This document shows, piece by piece, positions 10,591 through 20,896 of a DNA stretch of 64,000 nucleotides (within the stretch, counting starts at the first letter, position 1; each line of letters begins with the position of its first letter). The position numbers were made by a program, and so were the translations under genes. The stretch is from NCBI GenBank assembly GCA_025201845.1, contig MU603949.1, positions 133,979 to 197,978 of the forward strand. The letters are read 5' to 3'. The notes beneath the pieces are model-generated. The model was not told the origin of the DNA. It saw only the letters and a program-made list of their open reading frames with translations, and made no database searches. This DNA comes from Martensiomyces pterosporus. Its lineage: Eukaryota; Kickxellomycota; Kickxellomycetes; Kickxellales; Kickxellaceae.

Positions 10591-12018
10591 ATGACAAACG
10601 CGAGGCGCATGGCTGAGGACCGCCGTGCGGCCGAGGTCACCCTATACTACCTGCAGCACATGTCCGACGAGCTAAAGAGGGTGTTTGACTCTCCAGACCC
10701 TACAGTCATAAGGCTTCCAAACATCATGTTTGCAGACGAGCCGTCCATGCACCAGACGCGCGCACAAGTATCGATAGACTATGAGGGCGCCAAGGTAGAG
10801 TCAGAGCTGGCTCTCGTGGAGGCCGTCACAAGGCCAATGGAACTTCAATTGGTATACGGCCGACTCAGCCGACTGCTGGGAATCCAGAGGAAACCGCACT
10901 CGAGCCAGCCCGGGATAATCATGCGAGGCATGTGCAGTCCGCTTAACAGCGGGCTGTTCTTGCGCGGATGCAAGGGAATTGGCAAGAGCTACCTAATGCT
11001 CCTGACAGCAGTGCAGCTGCTTGTCAGAGAGCGGAGTGCGCGCGTCGTGTATATCGGTGATTGTGGTGCATGGAAAAAGTGCGGGAGCAAGGCTGACAGG
11101 GAGAGCTTTATTGCCGAGGCATTTGCAGCCGCATTTGCCGACGACCAAAACGTCCTGGAGCTTGTCGACAAGTGGCGGTCCAACAGCTTGCGCAGGACTT
11201 GGCCGGTGTCGCCATGCTTGCTATTCAAGGAGATTGAGAGATACTGTAGAGACAACGGGCTGGTGGTGGCTGTGTTTATAGACAAGACCAACGAGCTGGC
11301 CGGGCTGGATTATGCGGACAGGGAAATCCTTGCCTTGATCAAATCCATCAAATGCACCCGTCGGTTTTCGGTCATACTGGCGGCCTCCGACGACTGCATA
11401 GCAGATGCTGTCAACGAGGGAATCAGGGCAAGTGACCTGCGCATCAGCCAGCCGTTCTCCAGCTCCGAAGCCAGTCTCTTTGTGAGATGGAAGTGCCCCG
11501 GCGTCGGCATTGGGCCGCTGCATTTGAAGGACTTTATGAATGTGACCTGGCGGCACCCCGGTGAGCTCCGACGCCTGTGCAGCTTCGTTTTGGAAGCATT
11601 CAAGAATGCCGACAATGGCCACGTGTCCACTCCCTCTGCTCTTGTGGATGACACTCTTGAGCACGATGAGGTCATCTCGAGGTGTCTCGAAAGATTCGGC
11701 AGCATGCCGTGCGCTGAATTCGCGCCAAAGCCATTTACGACCGCATTGGGCGGGTTTTTGCCGGGGTTGTTTGCGGAGAGAGTTTCGCAGTCGGTGATGA
11801 GCGTGCTGCTCATGCGTGGTCATGCCCACCAGTATCTCGTCGACTACAACTACATGACGCTATCTACCATCGAGGGCACGCCCTGCTTCATCTACCCGAG
11901 TCCAAAAATAGCTGAGGGGCTTGTACGCCTGCACTGCGCAGCTAAAGGCTCGGCTCCCGATATGAAGTATCATCTGGAAAACATGCGGCGCGCCACTTAC
12001 CAAATCCCGGTGCAGTGA
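10591..12018 (+). CDS. Unrecognised P-loop NTPase
   Basis: 475 residues. A Walker A motif 'GCKGIGKS' lies at residues 126-133 after a hydrophobic strand, and a Walker B-like strand 'VVAVFID' ends at D231. A sensor-1-like strand 'FSVILAASDD' follows near residues 259-268, and 'WRHPGELRRLC' may be the winged-helix lid. This order fits an AAA+/STAND-type ATPase fold. The residue after the Walker B Asp is Lys rather than the Asp/Glu usual in active AAA+ proteins, so hydrolysis may be weak or absent. There is no signal peptide, transmembrane helix or recognisable partner domain. It vaguely resembles the ATPase modules seen in mitochondrial DAP3 and in fungal Crinkler-like proteins, but not closely enough to name. 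The start ATG has a good context (gcaacaATGac). Confidence 0.72.
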   Translation: MTNARRMAEDRRAAEVTLYYLQHMSDELKRVFDSPDPTVIRLPNIMFADEPSMHQTRAQVSIDYEGAKVESELALVEAVTRPMELQLVYGRLSRLLGIQRKPHSSQPGIIMRGMCSPLNSGLFLRGCKGIGKSYLMLLTAVQLLVRERSARVVYIGDCGAWKKCGSKADRESFIAEAFAAAFADDQNVLELVDKWRSNSLRRTWPVSPCLLFKEIERYCRDNGLVVAVFIDKTNELAGLDYADREILALIKSIKCTRRFSVILAASDDCIADAVNEGIRASDLRISQPFSSSEASLFVRWKCPGVGIGPLHLKDFMNVTWRHPGELRRLCSFVLEAFKNADNGHVSTPSALVDDTLEHDEVISRCLERFGSMPCAEFAPKPFTTALGGFLPGLFAERVSQSVMSVLLMRGHAHQYLVDYNYMTLSTIEGTPCFIYPSPKIAEGLVRLHCAAKGSAPDMKYHLENMRRATYQIPVQ

Positions 12019-14341
12019 TCATAATCTATAGCCGGGGATGGCGGGGAAAGAGAGAAGGAGAAAAGGCAGCGGGTGGCACCAGCTGCTTCCATTCGTTTAT
12101 CTCTGCTCTTGCCTTCCTCTGCACGGAGGCACACACTCGGAGACACTGCCATGTAGCTGATGCGCGGCATTCTCCCTTGCCTTGCCTTGCCAACTGATGC
12201 TGCTACACAATAGTGGCGGCTGTTGTCAGAAAGGGAGAAATGCGGTGCTGCACATGTGACAGCGCTCTTTGTGTAATTGGCTTCCGCTTTTCTCGATACA
12301 CATACACCCGCATGTACCCCCCACCAAGGGACCAACCATCCGTACATCCTTTTCCACCTGCGGGCAGCATTGTCCAATTTCCTATTCATTCACTCCATCT
12401 CACGCCAGTATTCCTCCTACATGTACATCAAAATGCCCAAGTCCATCATACATAAGCCCCATTCACTCGAAAAGAAGCGGCTCTTGGCGTACAACAGAGC
12501 TGCATATGTGTATGTGCGCCTGCCTGGCTGAGATCCGATATCTGTCTGTGCACCTCGCTCCCGCCTCCCACTGCAGCTCGCGCTAATGTGCCCTTGCAAG
12601 CTGCCACATTTCCAGTAGAGGACATGCGATGGTTATCAGCGCAGCGCTCCTACGACTGTAGACAGGCAGTGCGTAACAGGCANNNNNNNNNNTGCCTTGC
12701 CAACTGATGCTGCTACACAATAGTGGCGGCTGTTGTCAGAAAGGGAGAAATGCGGTGCTGCACATGTGACAGCGCTCTTTGTGTAATTGGCTTCCGCTTT
12801 TCTCGATACACATACACCCGCATGTACCCCCCACCAAGGGACCAACCATCCGTACATCCTTTTCCACCTGCGGGCAGCATTGTCCAATTTCCTATTCATT
12901 CACTCCATCTCACGCCAGTATTCCTCCTACATGTACATCAAAATGCCCAAGTCCATCATACATAAGCCCCATTCACTCGAAAAGAAGCGGCTCTTGGCGT
13001 ACAACAGAGCTGCATATGTGTATGTGCGCCTGCCTGGCTGAGATCCGATATCTGTCTGTGCACCTCGCTCCCGCCTCCCACTGCAGCTCGCGCTAATGTG
13101 CCCTTGCAAGCTGCCACATTTCCAGTAGAGGACATGCGATGGTTATCAGCGCAGCGCTCCTACGACTGTAGACAGGCAGTGCGTAACAGGCACATGACAT
13201 GTGGAGGGAAGGGGAAATAGGGTGTCGTAGGGAGGCCCAGGTGAAGGGCAAATGGAACATTCTGCCGCCGGATATTTTCTGGCCTGTCCATTTGCCGCTT
13301 TTTGCGCGGAAAGGAGGACGGAGCGAGAAGGCAGAGGCGCATGTATGCCACTTGGAAAGATGGCTGCTTCGCTCAGGAACACGCTGTGCGCAACCAGGAC
13401 AAGAACCAGGGAACAGAAACGCCTCGCCGGTGGCAACACCGACTGTATTGTGCCTTTCTGTGTGTGTAAGCCATACAATTGTGCGAAAAGAAAAGCATAA
13501 TGTGACGTGGAGCATACGTACAAAGGAGTGCATTGCACATGGGTTGCATCCGCGAACAAAACATGCCACCCACCTCCCTCCAGCTGCCCCATCTCTCGAC
13601 TTGGCGTTCTTCGGCTCATTCTCACCCCTCTCACACCTGACCAAATAGCGCAACTATATGGGTATCATGGCTGAGCATACTCCTCATTGTACTGCCCTTG
13701 GTATCAGGCAGCGGCAGCAGCGGCGGCGCTAGCGGACATTGGCTGCTGTAGCTCACCAAAGCCATGCTAAATATACACAAAGAGTGCCCGCCAACCACAC
13801 TACAGATCATGCGCTCAGACATGGGTGCTACATGCAGAGGCAGAAACAATGGAGGATCTCAATCTCATGGGATTTCTGATTCAGCCAATTTGAAGGCAAG
13901 AGGCAGAGAGGGGGAGGGATTAGACAGGGTAATCGCGACATGGAAAAGCACGGAATGTGCAAGCCCCCCATCTCTCCCACCCCTACTTCTCCAAGAGCGA
14001 GGTAGGCGTGTGCTATACAGATAGACGCGGGCATATGACACGCACGGGTGGGCCACATATAGGTGAACACGAGTGAGCGAAAAACAAGTAATGTGTCTGA
14101 ATGGAGAGGAGAATGAGGGCAAGCTCGAGTTGCGCAGCGAATGAAAAGCAGGTGCAGCGTGTCATGAATGAGATGTGCAACTGGTGTGCTCAGCACAGCT
14201 CTTATCTCGCTGACAAAAAAGATGCCTGCGCCTCGAGGGGACATTGTACCAGCAATGGAGGGGGAAGGAGAGGGTATTTTTACGCCATCTGCCACTGCCT
14301 TGGTGAACTGAGGTGGTTGGGAGCCGCATATGCATGAGGAC
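12019..14341. other. Long gene-poor intergenic region
   Basis: About 2.3 kb in the window, 1.8 kb after removing the duplicated assembly overlap. Open frames on both strands are short, overlap each other and carry no domain. The promoter of the zinc-finger microprotein gene lies at its right end. A non-coding transcript cannot be excluded. Confidence 0.5.
12183..13192. other. Assembly artefact: exact 500 bp duplication around a 10-N gap
   Basis: Bases 12183-12682 and 12693-13192 are the same 500 bp sequence, separated by ten Ns (12683-12692). Every open frame in one copy is repeated in the other. The copies abut the N run exactly, as at 2498-2507, so this is an unmerged contig overlap rather than a biological tandem repeat. 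The true locus should be 510 bases shorter. Confidence 0.95.
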
Positions 14342-14348
14342 TATAAAT
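14342..14348 (+). promoter_or_regulatory. TATA box of the zinc-finger microprotein gene
   Basis: TATAAAT at 14342-14348. The leader that follows, roughly 350 bases, contains no ATG until the microprotein start at 14722. This makes the TATA box and that ORF a coherent transcription unit. Confidence 0.6.
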
Positions 14349-14721
14349 TGCGACCAGCATTCTCGCTATCCTGGACTCCCTACACCACCGCCCACTTCAT
14401 AACCTCCTTTTCCTGACTCGCCACGGCATTCACATCTATCTATTGTCATTTCGCTGCCACGCTCCGATTAACCGCTCCGTCAATCGCATTTGCTTGCCAC
14501 CGCTAGCTGCTGCTACCCAGACCAAGGCTTGTTTACTCGACTCCCAGCTACCGCTTCTGCTTTTTTGTGCGTCGTCTAGATTCGAGCGCCTCGCCCCAAC
14601 CTCTGCCACAGATACATCTTCATCGCCACGCCTACGCCATTCTACCGAGCCATTGGTTCGCCAGTAAACCCGCGCGCGCTACCCGCCACTGCCACCGCCT
14701 TTTGACTACTCCCATCCAACA

Positions 14722-14865
14722 ATGTGCAACAAGCTGAACAAGAGGGACACTGGAATCCTTGGTGCTCTCCGCCAGTTTAGAGAGGACTACTTCTGCAGGA
14801 TCTGCGGGTTCAACGCCCTCTCCGAGTTCCACCTCCAGCTCCACATCAGCACATATCATTCCTAA
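14722..14865 (+). CDS. 47-residue C2H2 zinc-finger microprotein
   Basis: An ORF of 48 codons including TAA, starting at the first ATG downstream of the TATA box at 14342. The protein has a basic N-terminus (MCNKLNKRDTG), an amphipathic stretch (ILGALRQFRED) and one complete classical zinc finger: Cys25-x2-Cys28-x12-His41-x4-His46, with the conserved Leu three residues before the first zinc His (L-x2-H). The Phe expected at the finger core is displaced by two positions. The C-terminal Ser directly follows the last His, so the finger is the end of the protein. An AATAAA signal lies 76 bases after the stop. I know of no family to place it in. It could bind nucleic acid weakly, pair with another protein, or compete with larger zinc-finger factors; all of this is inference. 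Confidence 0.6.
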   Translation: MCNKLNKRDTGILGALRQFREDYFCRICGFNALSEFHLQLHISTYHS

Positions 14866-14940
14866 ACTGCTTTGTGTGGTTCCCTTTCAATTGGGGCAGA
14901 TGGACGCGCTTGTAAAGTGGCGTCTAGCTGCACATATATA

Positions 14941-14946
14941 AATAAA
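14941..14946 (+). terminator. Polyadenylation signal AATAAA
   Basis: AATAAA 76 bases after the stop of the microprotein ORF, in a short A/T-rich patch (atatataaataaacc). It supports a compact transcript of roughly 600 bases. Confidence 0.5.
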
Positions 14947-15907
14947 CCACCAAGCTATATGCCTGCACCCTAAACGACGCCAATCATCTTTGCTCCAGCT
15001 GTGCATGGGACACCAGTGCTTGAAGGAAAGGGAAAAGGGAAGTGTTGGATGTGTGCATGTAATTCCAAGCATAGGATGTCGTATGCAAGGCATTGTTGTT
15101 GCCACCTCTCCTTGTTGGCACATCAAGTGCATGCAGCCACCACCGCTGCCGCCGCAGCAGAACACAGCTTGTTCGAAATTCCTTGTGTATCTGTGACAAG
15201 AGGTGCGGCGTTTTGCTTTTCTTCCATTCCTTGTGCATGAAACAATTCCCACTCCTCAGCTGTCCATCCGCGTACTCGATGGCATGCCAGGACAGCAAGT
15301 GTGCACAAGCTACTCTGAGCCTTGATTTCAGTGTGCCTGTCGCTCCCAACCCAGCGTCCCTCTCACACCCTCGTTCCCTCAAAGGCACTTTCCGCTTGCA
15401 CACTCCCTGGCCATGAAGCATGCGACCGTTCCCACTATTCTTAAGACAAAGCATTTCTCGCCAGCTGACCAGAGAACTGTGAGCCTAGCAGCAGCGGAAA
15501 GGGTGGAAACTTCGGCGCTGGTGCTCATATGATTGATCAACGTCCGAATGTCTTCTTTCGCTGGCTGCAGAATCTGAGCAGCAAGAAGTTTAGGGCTGCC
15601 TAAAGTAGAGCCCCTAGTTCAGCCCTCGGCATGTTGCACAGGGCCAGCTCAAGCTCCAAAACCCAAGGCCACAGAGGTCGCAGCTAGACCACCATGCCGA
15701 GGCAAGCGTGCCTCACCCACAAACGGGGCAACCACACAGTGGCTATAATTGGTTGCTGATTAATACGCTGCCCGTTGATTTCACGTCTGGGTGTTGGATT
15801 AGCCAGCAGTAAAAAAAATCGCCAGGCTCCTTTCTCCTCTTCACGCGCCCTAGCACTCGTATTATTTGCATCTGCAGAAAAGCACCTGTGGCATCCCAGA
15901 GACTGCA
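14947..15907. other. Intergenic region upstream of RCM1
   Basis: About 960 bp with only short overlapping frames on both strands. It should hold the RCM1 promoter. No RNA gene or repeat was recognised. Confidence 0.5.
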
Positions 15908-17626
15908 ATGGGATTCTACGAAAAGGCAGCGGATATTCTTGGTCGGCTGGAGCGGCGAGAGGGGTCGATCAAGAACATGACCATAGGCAACCGGTACCTG
16001 CAGGCCGAGGACAAACGCAAGATGTACGCGCTGCTCTGCGAGACGCTCAAATACTCCTCGGCACTGATCACCGTCATCGAGCGAAGCAGTCTTTTGAACG
16101 CCGAGCACATGGACCGCCGGTTGGCTCTGGTGCTCTCACACGACCTGCTTTTCGCACGCGGCGGGCTTCAGCGCAGGGGCGCGGACAGGACCCTGAACCA
16201 GACAATTCTGAAGCACAAGGGCAGGCTGTCAGCGGAGCTGGAGAGGCTCAAAATAGAGCTCGGAGCGGAGAGCAACAAGGATCTGGTGCCTGTGCACCTG
16301 AGAGACAACGTGTCGACGTTCCGCTATGTGCGCGTCAATCTGCTGGTGTCGTCCGTGGATGAAGTGGTTGAGGCGTTCCAAAATGAGCGGTACAGGCTGG
16401 TGGATGTGGGTGAGGTGGGCCGCGATTCACTGCATAGCGTGCTGGCGCCCAAGGTGCGCAAGTTTGCGCGCGACCCTGATCTCTTCGACTTGCTGGTGTT
16501 CCCTCCCGGCACCGACCTCCATGCCCACCCACTGTACGTGAATGGAACCATCATCCTGCAGGACAAAGCGTCGTGCATGCCTGCTCATGTTGTGCAGCCG
16601 CACAGAGGGTCGGGAGCTCTGGATGCCTGCGCGGCTCCTGGGAACAAGACCAGCCATATGGTGAGCCTGATGCACAATGAGGGCAGGGTGTTCGCATTCG
16701 ACATGGACCAGCACCGACTAAACACGCTGGTCAAGCTCACCAGCAACGCCAAGTGCAAGATCATTGCTGCGCAGTGCATGAGCTTCCTCGACGTCAACCC
16801 GCTAGACCCCCAGTATGCCGACGTCGAGTATGCCCTGCTGGACCCCTCATGCTCAGGATCCGGCATCGTCAGCCGGCTAGACGCCCTGGTTGACTCCTAC
16901 ATCTCATCCGTGAACGGGGGCACGGGCAAGAGCGAGGGGGGCAGCGAGGGCTCGCGGCTGAGCAACTTGGCGGATTTCCAGCTCTCCATCGTCCTCCATG
17001 CGATGAAGTTCCCATCGGTGAAGCGCATCTCATACTCGACATGCTCCATCCACAAGGAGGAGAACGAGGACGTGGTGTCACGGGTGCTGGGGAGCCAGAG
17101 CGAGTTTGGACTTGCTCCGGCGGACCAGGTGATCCCAAGCTGGCCGCGCCGTGGTCTGGAGAACGCTGGGCTGACCAGCGAGCAGGCCGCGTGCGTTGTA
17201 CGCACTCTGCCCGAGGACGGCACAAACGGGTTTTTCGTTGCTGGGTTTGTGCGCGAGCGGCCTGCTGATATCGCCGCGATCAAGCGCGACTTTGAGGCAA
17301 GGCCACATGCCACTGCTGAGAATAATGAATTTGGCGCCGATAAGCCGTGCTCTGTGAAGAAAGGCCCAAGCGAAGGAGCCGCTGCCGCCTCCGAGCATCC
17401 GACGCCTGGCAGGCGCAAGGCAGGCAGGCAGGCGAAGCGCAAGGCAGGCGGGGGCAAGCAGAAGGGTGCCAGCGCCGTAGCGGACGATGGCTCTGCTGAA
17501 CCACCAAAGCGAGCAAGAGCAAGCAGCGCCAAGCCCAGCAGTGGCGCTGCGAGGAGCACTGCTGGCAAAGGCAAGAGAAGGCCCAAATCCAGAAAGCGCA
17601 CGTCTGTTGTGGCTGGCGCTCGCTAA
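15908..17626 (+). CDS. RCM1: RCM1/NSUN5, 25S rRNA cytosine-5 methyltransferase
   Basis: 572 residues. The start at 15908 gives an N-terminus 'MGFYEKAADILGRLERREGS' like the opening of NSUN5 proteins; an upstream in-frame ATG at 15866 would add 14 residues not expected in the family. The NSUN core carries the SAM-binding motif 'DACAAPGNKTSH', motif IV 'DPSCSGSG' with C315, and motif VI 'SYSTCSIHKEEN' with the presumed nucleophile C379. Both catalytic cysteines of RNA m5C methyltransferases are therefore present. The C-terminus (about residues 460-572) is a long Lys/Arg/Ala-rich tail suited to nucleolar targeting. In yeast Rcm1 methylates one cytosine of 25S rRNA (family knowledge). Confidence 0.95.
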   Translation: MGFYEKAADILGRLERREGSIKNMTIGNRYLQAEDKRKMYALLCETLKYSSALITVIERSSLLNAEHMDRRLALVLSHDLLFARGGLQRRGADRTLNQTILKHKGRLSAELERLKIELGAESNKDLVPVHLRDNVSTFRYVRVNLLVSSVDEVVEAFQNERYRLVDVGEVGRDSLHSVLAPKVRKFARDPDLFDLLVFPPGTDLHAHPLYVNGTIILQDKASCMPAHVVQPHRGSGALDACAAPGNKTSHMVSLMHNEGRVFAFDMDQHRLNTLVKLTSNAKCKIIAAQCMSFLDVNPLDPQYADVEYALLDPSCSGSGIVSRLDALVDSYISSVNGGTGKSEGGSEGSRLSNLADFQLSIVLHAMKFPSVKRISYSTCSIHKEENEDVVSRVLGSQSEFGLAPADQVIPSWPRRGLENAGLTSEQAACVVRTLPEDGTNGFFVAGFVRERPADIAAIKRDFEARPHATAENNEFGADKPCSVKKGPSEGAAAASEHPTPGRRKAGRQAKRKAGGGKQKGASAVADDGSAEPPKRARASSAKPSSGAARSTAGKGKRRPKSRKRTSVVAGAR

Positions 17627-17976
17627 TCGAAAAGCATAGCGTAGACCGCAGAGCACAAGCCATACCGCATATTTGCCGCTTATTTCTCCTCTCCTCTATG
17701 CTGCTTGCCAGAATTTACCAAGCGTTCGGAGTTCTTTTTCTTTTTCTCTCTCTGTTCTCAATTTTGGTTACTTGTCTGGCCCTACACAGACACACGCGCA
17801 CTCGGTGGGTACGAGACACTTGGCCTTCCACAGCGTCCGCCCGCAGTTTGTTATTTCGTTCGCCGCCTGCGTCTCCTTTCCATTCAATTTTCGCAATTTT
17901 TTTTTTTTTTTTTGCGCAAGTGGACTAGCAGGGACGGCGCCGCTGGCTGAATTCATTGCACATCCTTACGCAGCCC

Positions 17977-19632
17977 ATGTCGTTCAAATTCAACTGGGGC
18001 GGCTTCCCGCCAGAGTTCAACGAGGAGGCACTGGCGATGCTTACGAAAGCATTAAACAAGGGGGGCAACAAGCCGCCGAATTTAGTTGGTCCAATTATCG
18101 CCAAGGAACTGGACTTGGGCAGCAAACCGCCGCAGCTGGATATCCTGGAAATCAGCGAGCTGGAGGAAGACAGGTTCCGCGCGATGTTCCGCATGAAGTA
18201 CGAAGGCGACGGGTACATTGTCTTGCAAACCAAAGTCCAGGCCAACCCCCTGCGACTGCCTGAGAGCGAGCTGCCTACAATGCCAAGCATCGGCGTGGTG
18301 GCTGCCGCTCAGCCGCTTGTAGTGCCAATGCTGTTGCGCATATCGGGTCTGAAACTGCATGGAATCATCGTGCTTGCCGTGTCCAAGCAGGACGGAATCA
18401 CACTGGTGTTTCGCAGCGATCCGCTGGTGTCGGTCGAGGTCCATTCGACCTTTGATTCAGTGCCGTCGGTTCGGCGCATGCTGCAGAGGGAGATTGAGGC
18501 TACGCTGAGGACGCTGTTCCAGGACGACTTGCCCGTTATTGTGCACGACATGAGTGTCAACGAGATAAGAAGGGCGCGCGAGCGGAAGGAGCGCGAACGA
18601 AGAGAGTACATTCAGAAGCAGCAGATGCATATCCGCCAGCAGCATATGCGGTCCGGTGGTGTGTCGGGGATGTGGACCGCCCAGCCCTTGCACTCGGGCT
18701 CGGATTCGGGGTCTGCGTCGGCAAGGTCGCTGCCGCTCTCGGTGTCGCAGCAGCTGATGACCTCGCAGCTGCACCAGCGGCTGATGGAGCTGTCGAGAGA
18801 CGAGGGTCTCCGGCGGCTCGTTGCGGATCAGCAAGAGGAGCCCGGTGTGAATGGTAGTGGAGGCATGGCTGGAAAGCACGGGTTCAATATTGTGTCTGCA
18901 GATGCGACGCCGCCACCGCGTATGGAGCTGCAGTCGCAGGTACTTGGCCATAGCGCATATCCACAGCAGCCGCCGTCGTCGTCGTCTGGTCATAACAACA
19001 TGGCATACAGCAGCACGCTATCGGGTATCCGGATGAGCGGAGACCCAGAGTCCCTGGAGCAGTTCATTGACGACGACTGGGAGCGTAGGAAGCATGCGGC
19101 CGAGGTCGAGGCTTACTTGCGGCAGCGTGAGGAGCAGCGCGAGCTAGAGAGCCAGCGAAACGGCGTTGTCCTGCGGCCCTCCGACAATGCCGTGGCAGCA
19201 CGCCTGGCATCGCTGATGTCGATGGGCCAGACGCTGTCGCCATATACACGCACATTTGAGCACACAACCATGCGGTCAGACGTCAACCCGAGAGCTGGAG
19301 GCTATTACTACTCATACCGCCCGCCGCCCGGAGCTGGAGCCAGATCAGCCGCAAATGCGCCTACAGAGCCGGAGGTTGGCGGCAAACCCCATGCACCGTC
19401 GCCCCCACATGTAGCTGCGTCGCAGCCTATTTCGCCTGTAGGTCTTGGCACACACTACGGCTCGAGGCACCACTCGTTCAGCACGATGACTCCGACGGCA
19501 GCCGCTACGACGCCTTTTTCGGCAACGACGCCGCCCAATGGCGGCCGATCGCCTTTCCCACGCCACCGCACGCTACGGCGCAAAGTCCACCGCATTGCCG
19601 GGGTAGCTCTTGGAAAGAACCCTGCAGGATAA
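17977..19632 (+). CDS. MDM34: MDM34, ERMES complex subunit
   Basis: 551 residues. The N-terminus 'MSFKFNW' is the hallmark of Mdm34. It continues into an SMP lipid-transfer domain over about residues 1-195 with 'LVGPIIAKELDLGSKPPQL' and 'MKYEGDGYIVLQTKVQANPL' segments characteristic of the family. The rest is Ser/Pro/Gly-rich and apparently disordered, with a basic C-terminal tail. An upstream in-frame ATG at 17956 exists, but the conserved start is 17977. Mdm34 sits on the mitochondrial outer membrane and, with Mdm10, Mdm12 and Mmm1, tethers mitochondria to the ER and passes phospholipids between them. A T-run (about 17898-17913) lies in the leader. Confidence 0.95.
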   Translation: MSFKFNWGGFPPEFNEEALAMLTKALNKGGNKPPNLVGPIIAKELDLGSKPPQLDILEISELEEDRFRAMFRMKYEGDGYIVLQTKVQANPLRLPESELPTMPSIGVVAAAQPLVVPMLLRISGLKLHGIIVLAVSKQDGITLVFRSDPLVSVEVHSTFDSVPSVRRMLQREIEATLRTLFQDDLPVIVHDMSVNEIRRARERKERERREYIQKQQMHIRQQHMRSGGVSGMWTAQPLHSGSDSGSASARSLPLSVSQQLMTSQLHQRLMELSRDEGLRRLVADQQEEPGVNGSGGMAGKHGFNIVSADATPPPRMELQSQVLGHSAYPQQPPSSSSGHNNMAYSSTLSGIRMSGDPESLEQFIDDDWERRKHAAEVEAYLRQREEQRELESQRNGVVLRPSDNAVAARLASLMSMGQTLSPYTRTFEHTTMRSDVNPRAGGYYYSYRPPPGAGARSAANAPTEPEVGGKPHAPSPPHVAASQPISPVGLGTHYGSRHHSFSTMTPTAAATTPFSATTPPNGGRSPFPRHRTLRRKVHRIAGVALGKNPAG

Positions 19633-20008
19633 GAGCAGTGGGCCTTGTGTAGATACACGCTTTCCAAAACAAAAAAATAATAATTGTAGAACAGTGCTAT
19701 ACCAGCAGACTCGTGTTTCTGGGAAACCAGCATGTCCTCATCCCTGTCGCACAGATCCGAATTAGAGGAAAATCGGCCAACTCCCATATACCCCATGCAC
19801 CCAGCAGCAGAAAGTGCCGCCAGAGTGCCGATTCCAGCTGCTGGCGATGCGAGGGAACCCCAACTAGCCACACCTCCTCAGTGCCCCGACTGGTACAGCC
19901 TCGGTCCTTCTCGTGCAGCGAGTGCTTTTCTGCCTTCAAGTAGGCTTTGTTTCTCTTTGCTTCTATTTTCACGCACTCTTTTGGTTGTTTTTTTTTTTAT
20001 CAACGCAC

Positions 20009-20698
20009 ATGGATTCTGACGATATACCGACGCTGTCGGCTGACGCCTTGGCCGCACTCCAGTCGTTCCTTTCCGAAAAGCAGGAGATGGACGACCGGTT
20101 TGCCAAGCTCCAGGAGCAGGCCGACGAGATATTCGAGAGCAATAAGACGGTCACCATGGATTACTTCCAGGAGGACTGGCAGCTCAGCCAGTTCTGGTAC
20201 GACGATGCCACAGCCGAGCTCCTGGCCACCAGAGCGCTCGAGCACACGGAGGAGGACGATTACATCGCCTTTATTAGCTCGCCCACGGCTTACGTGGCCT
20301 TTAGGAATGTAGCGCCTGAGCGCAAGAACGCATTTGTGTTCGAGTTCGACCAGCGGTTCGATGTGTTCAAGGACCAGTTCGTCCACTACGACTACAACAA
20401 GCCATTGGAGTTCCCGCTGGCCAAGGAGCTGAAGGGCAAGTTCAAGTTCATTGTGGCTGATCCGCCGTTCCTCAACGAGGACTGTCTGACGAAGACGGCT
20501 TCTACGGTGCGCTACTTGTCGAATGAAGACACGAAGGTCATGGTCGATACTGGTGCTATCATGGAGGACTTGGCTAAGAAGCTCCTGGGTGCCCGAATCA
20601 CTGGGTTCCATCCTGCTCACCGCGGTGGTCTGTCCAACGAGTTCCGCTGCTACACCACTTTTGAAGACGACAAGCTCAAGTGGATCAACAGCGAATAA
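20009..20698 (+). CDS. EFM5: EFM5, eEF1A lysine methyltransferase
   Basis: 229 residues, the usual length for Efm5/EEF1AKMT1. It begins with a short helical segment, then 'YFQEDWQLSQFWYDD', which matches the conserved entry to the methyltransferase fold. 'FIVADPPFLNEDC' carries the DPPF motif that earlier led this family to be called N6-DNA methyltransferases (N6AMT2). It trimethylates a lysine of translation elongation factor eEF1A in yeast (family knowledge). The chosen ATG at 20009 excludes an N-terminal hydrophobic stretch that is really leader sequence containing a T-run. Confidence 0.95.
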   Translation: MDSDDIPTLSADALAALQSFLSEKQEMDDRFAKLQEQADEIFESNKTVTMDYFQEDWQLSQFWYDDATAELLATRALEHTEEDDYIAFISSPTAYVAFRNVAPERKNAFVFEFDQRFDVFKDQFVHYDYNKPLEFPLAKELKGKFKFIVADPPFLNEDCLTKTASTVRYLSNEDTKVMVDTGAIMEDLAKKLLGARITGFHPAHRGGLSNEFRCYTTFEDDKLKWINSE

Positions 20699-20896
20699 AC
20701 CCTGTGACTTGCGCGGCTTTTTGTGGCCTTTGGCGTGCAATGCTAGCCTTGCTCTCTCCCCTGCTCTCCATACTGTTCTGTGTTCCCAGAAACTCAATAT
20801 AATGATCGCTGGCACGTGATAGCAGCCAGGGGCTTCTTTGTTATCTCGCCTGCTTGTTTTGATGGTGCACTGTAACCTGCCTTCTGTTGGTCTTTC

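Noticed and set aside
12213..13109. Pairs of identical small proteins in two places
   Set aside because: They are the same DNA duplicated by the unmerged contig overlap, not paralogous genes.
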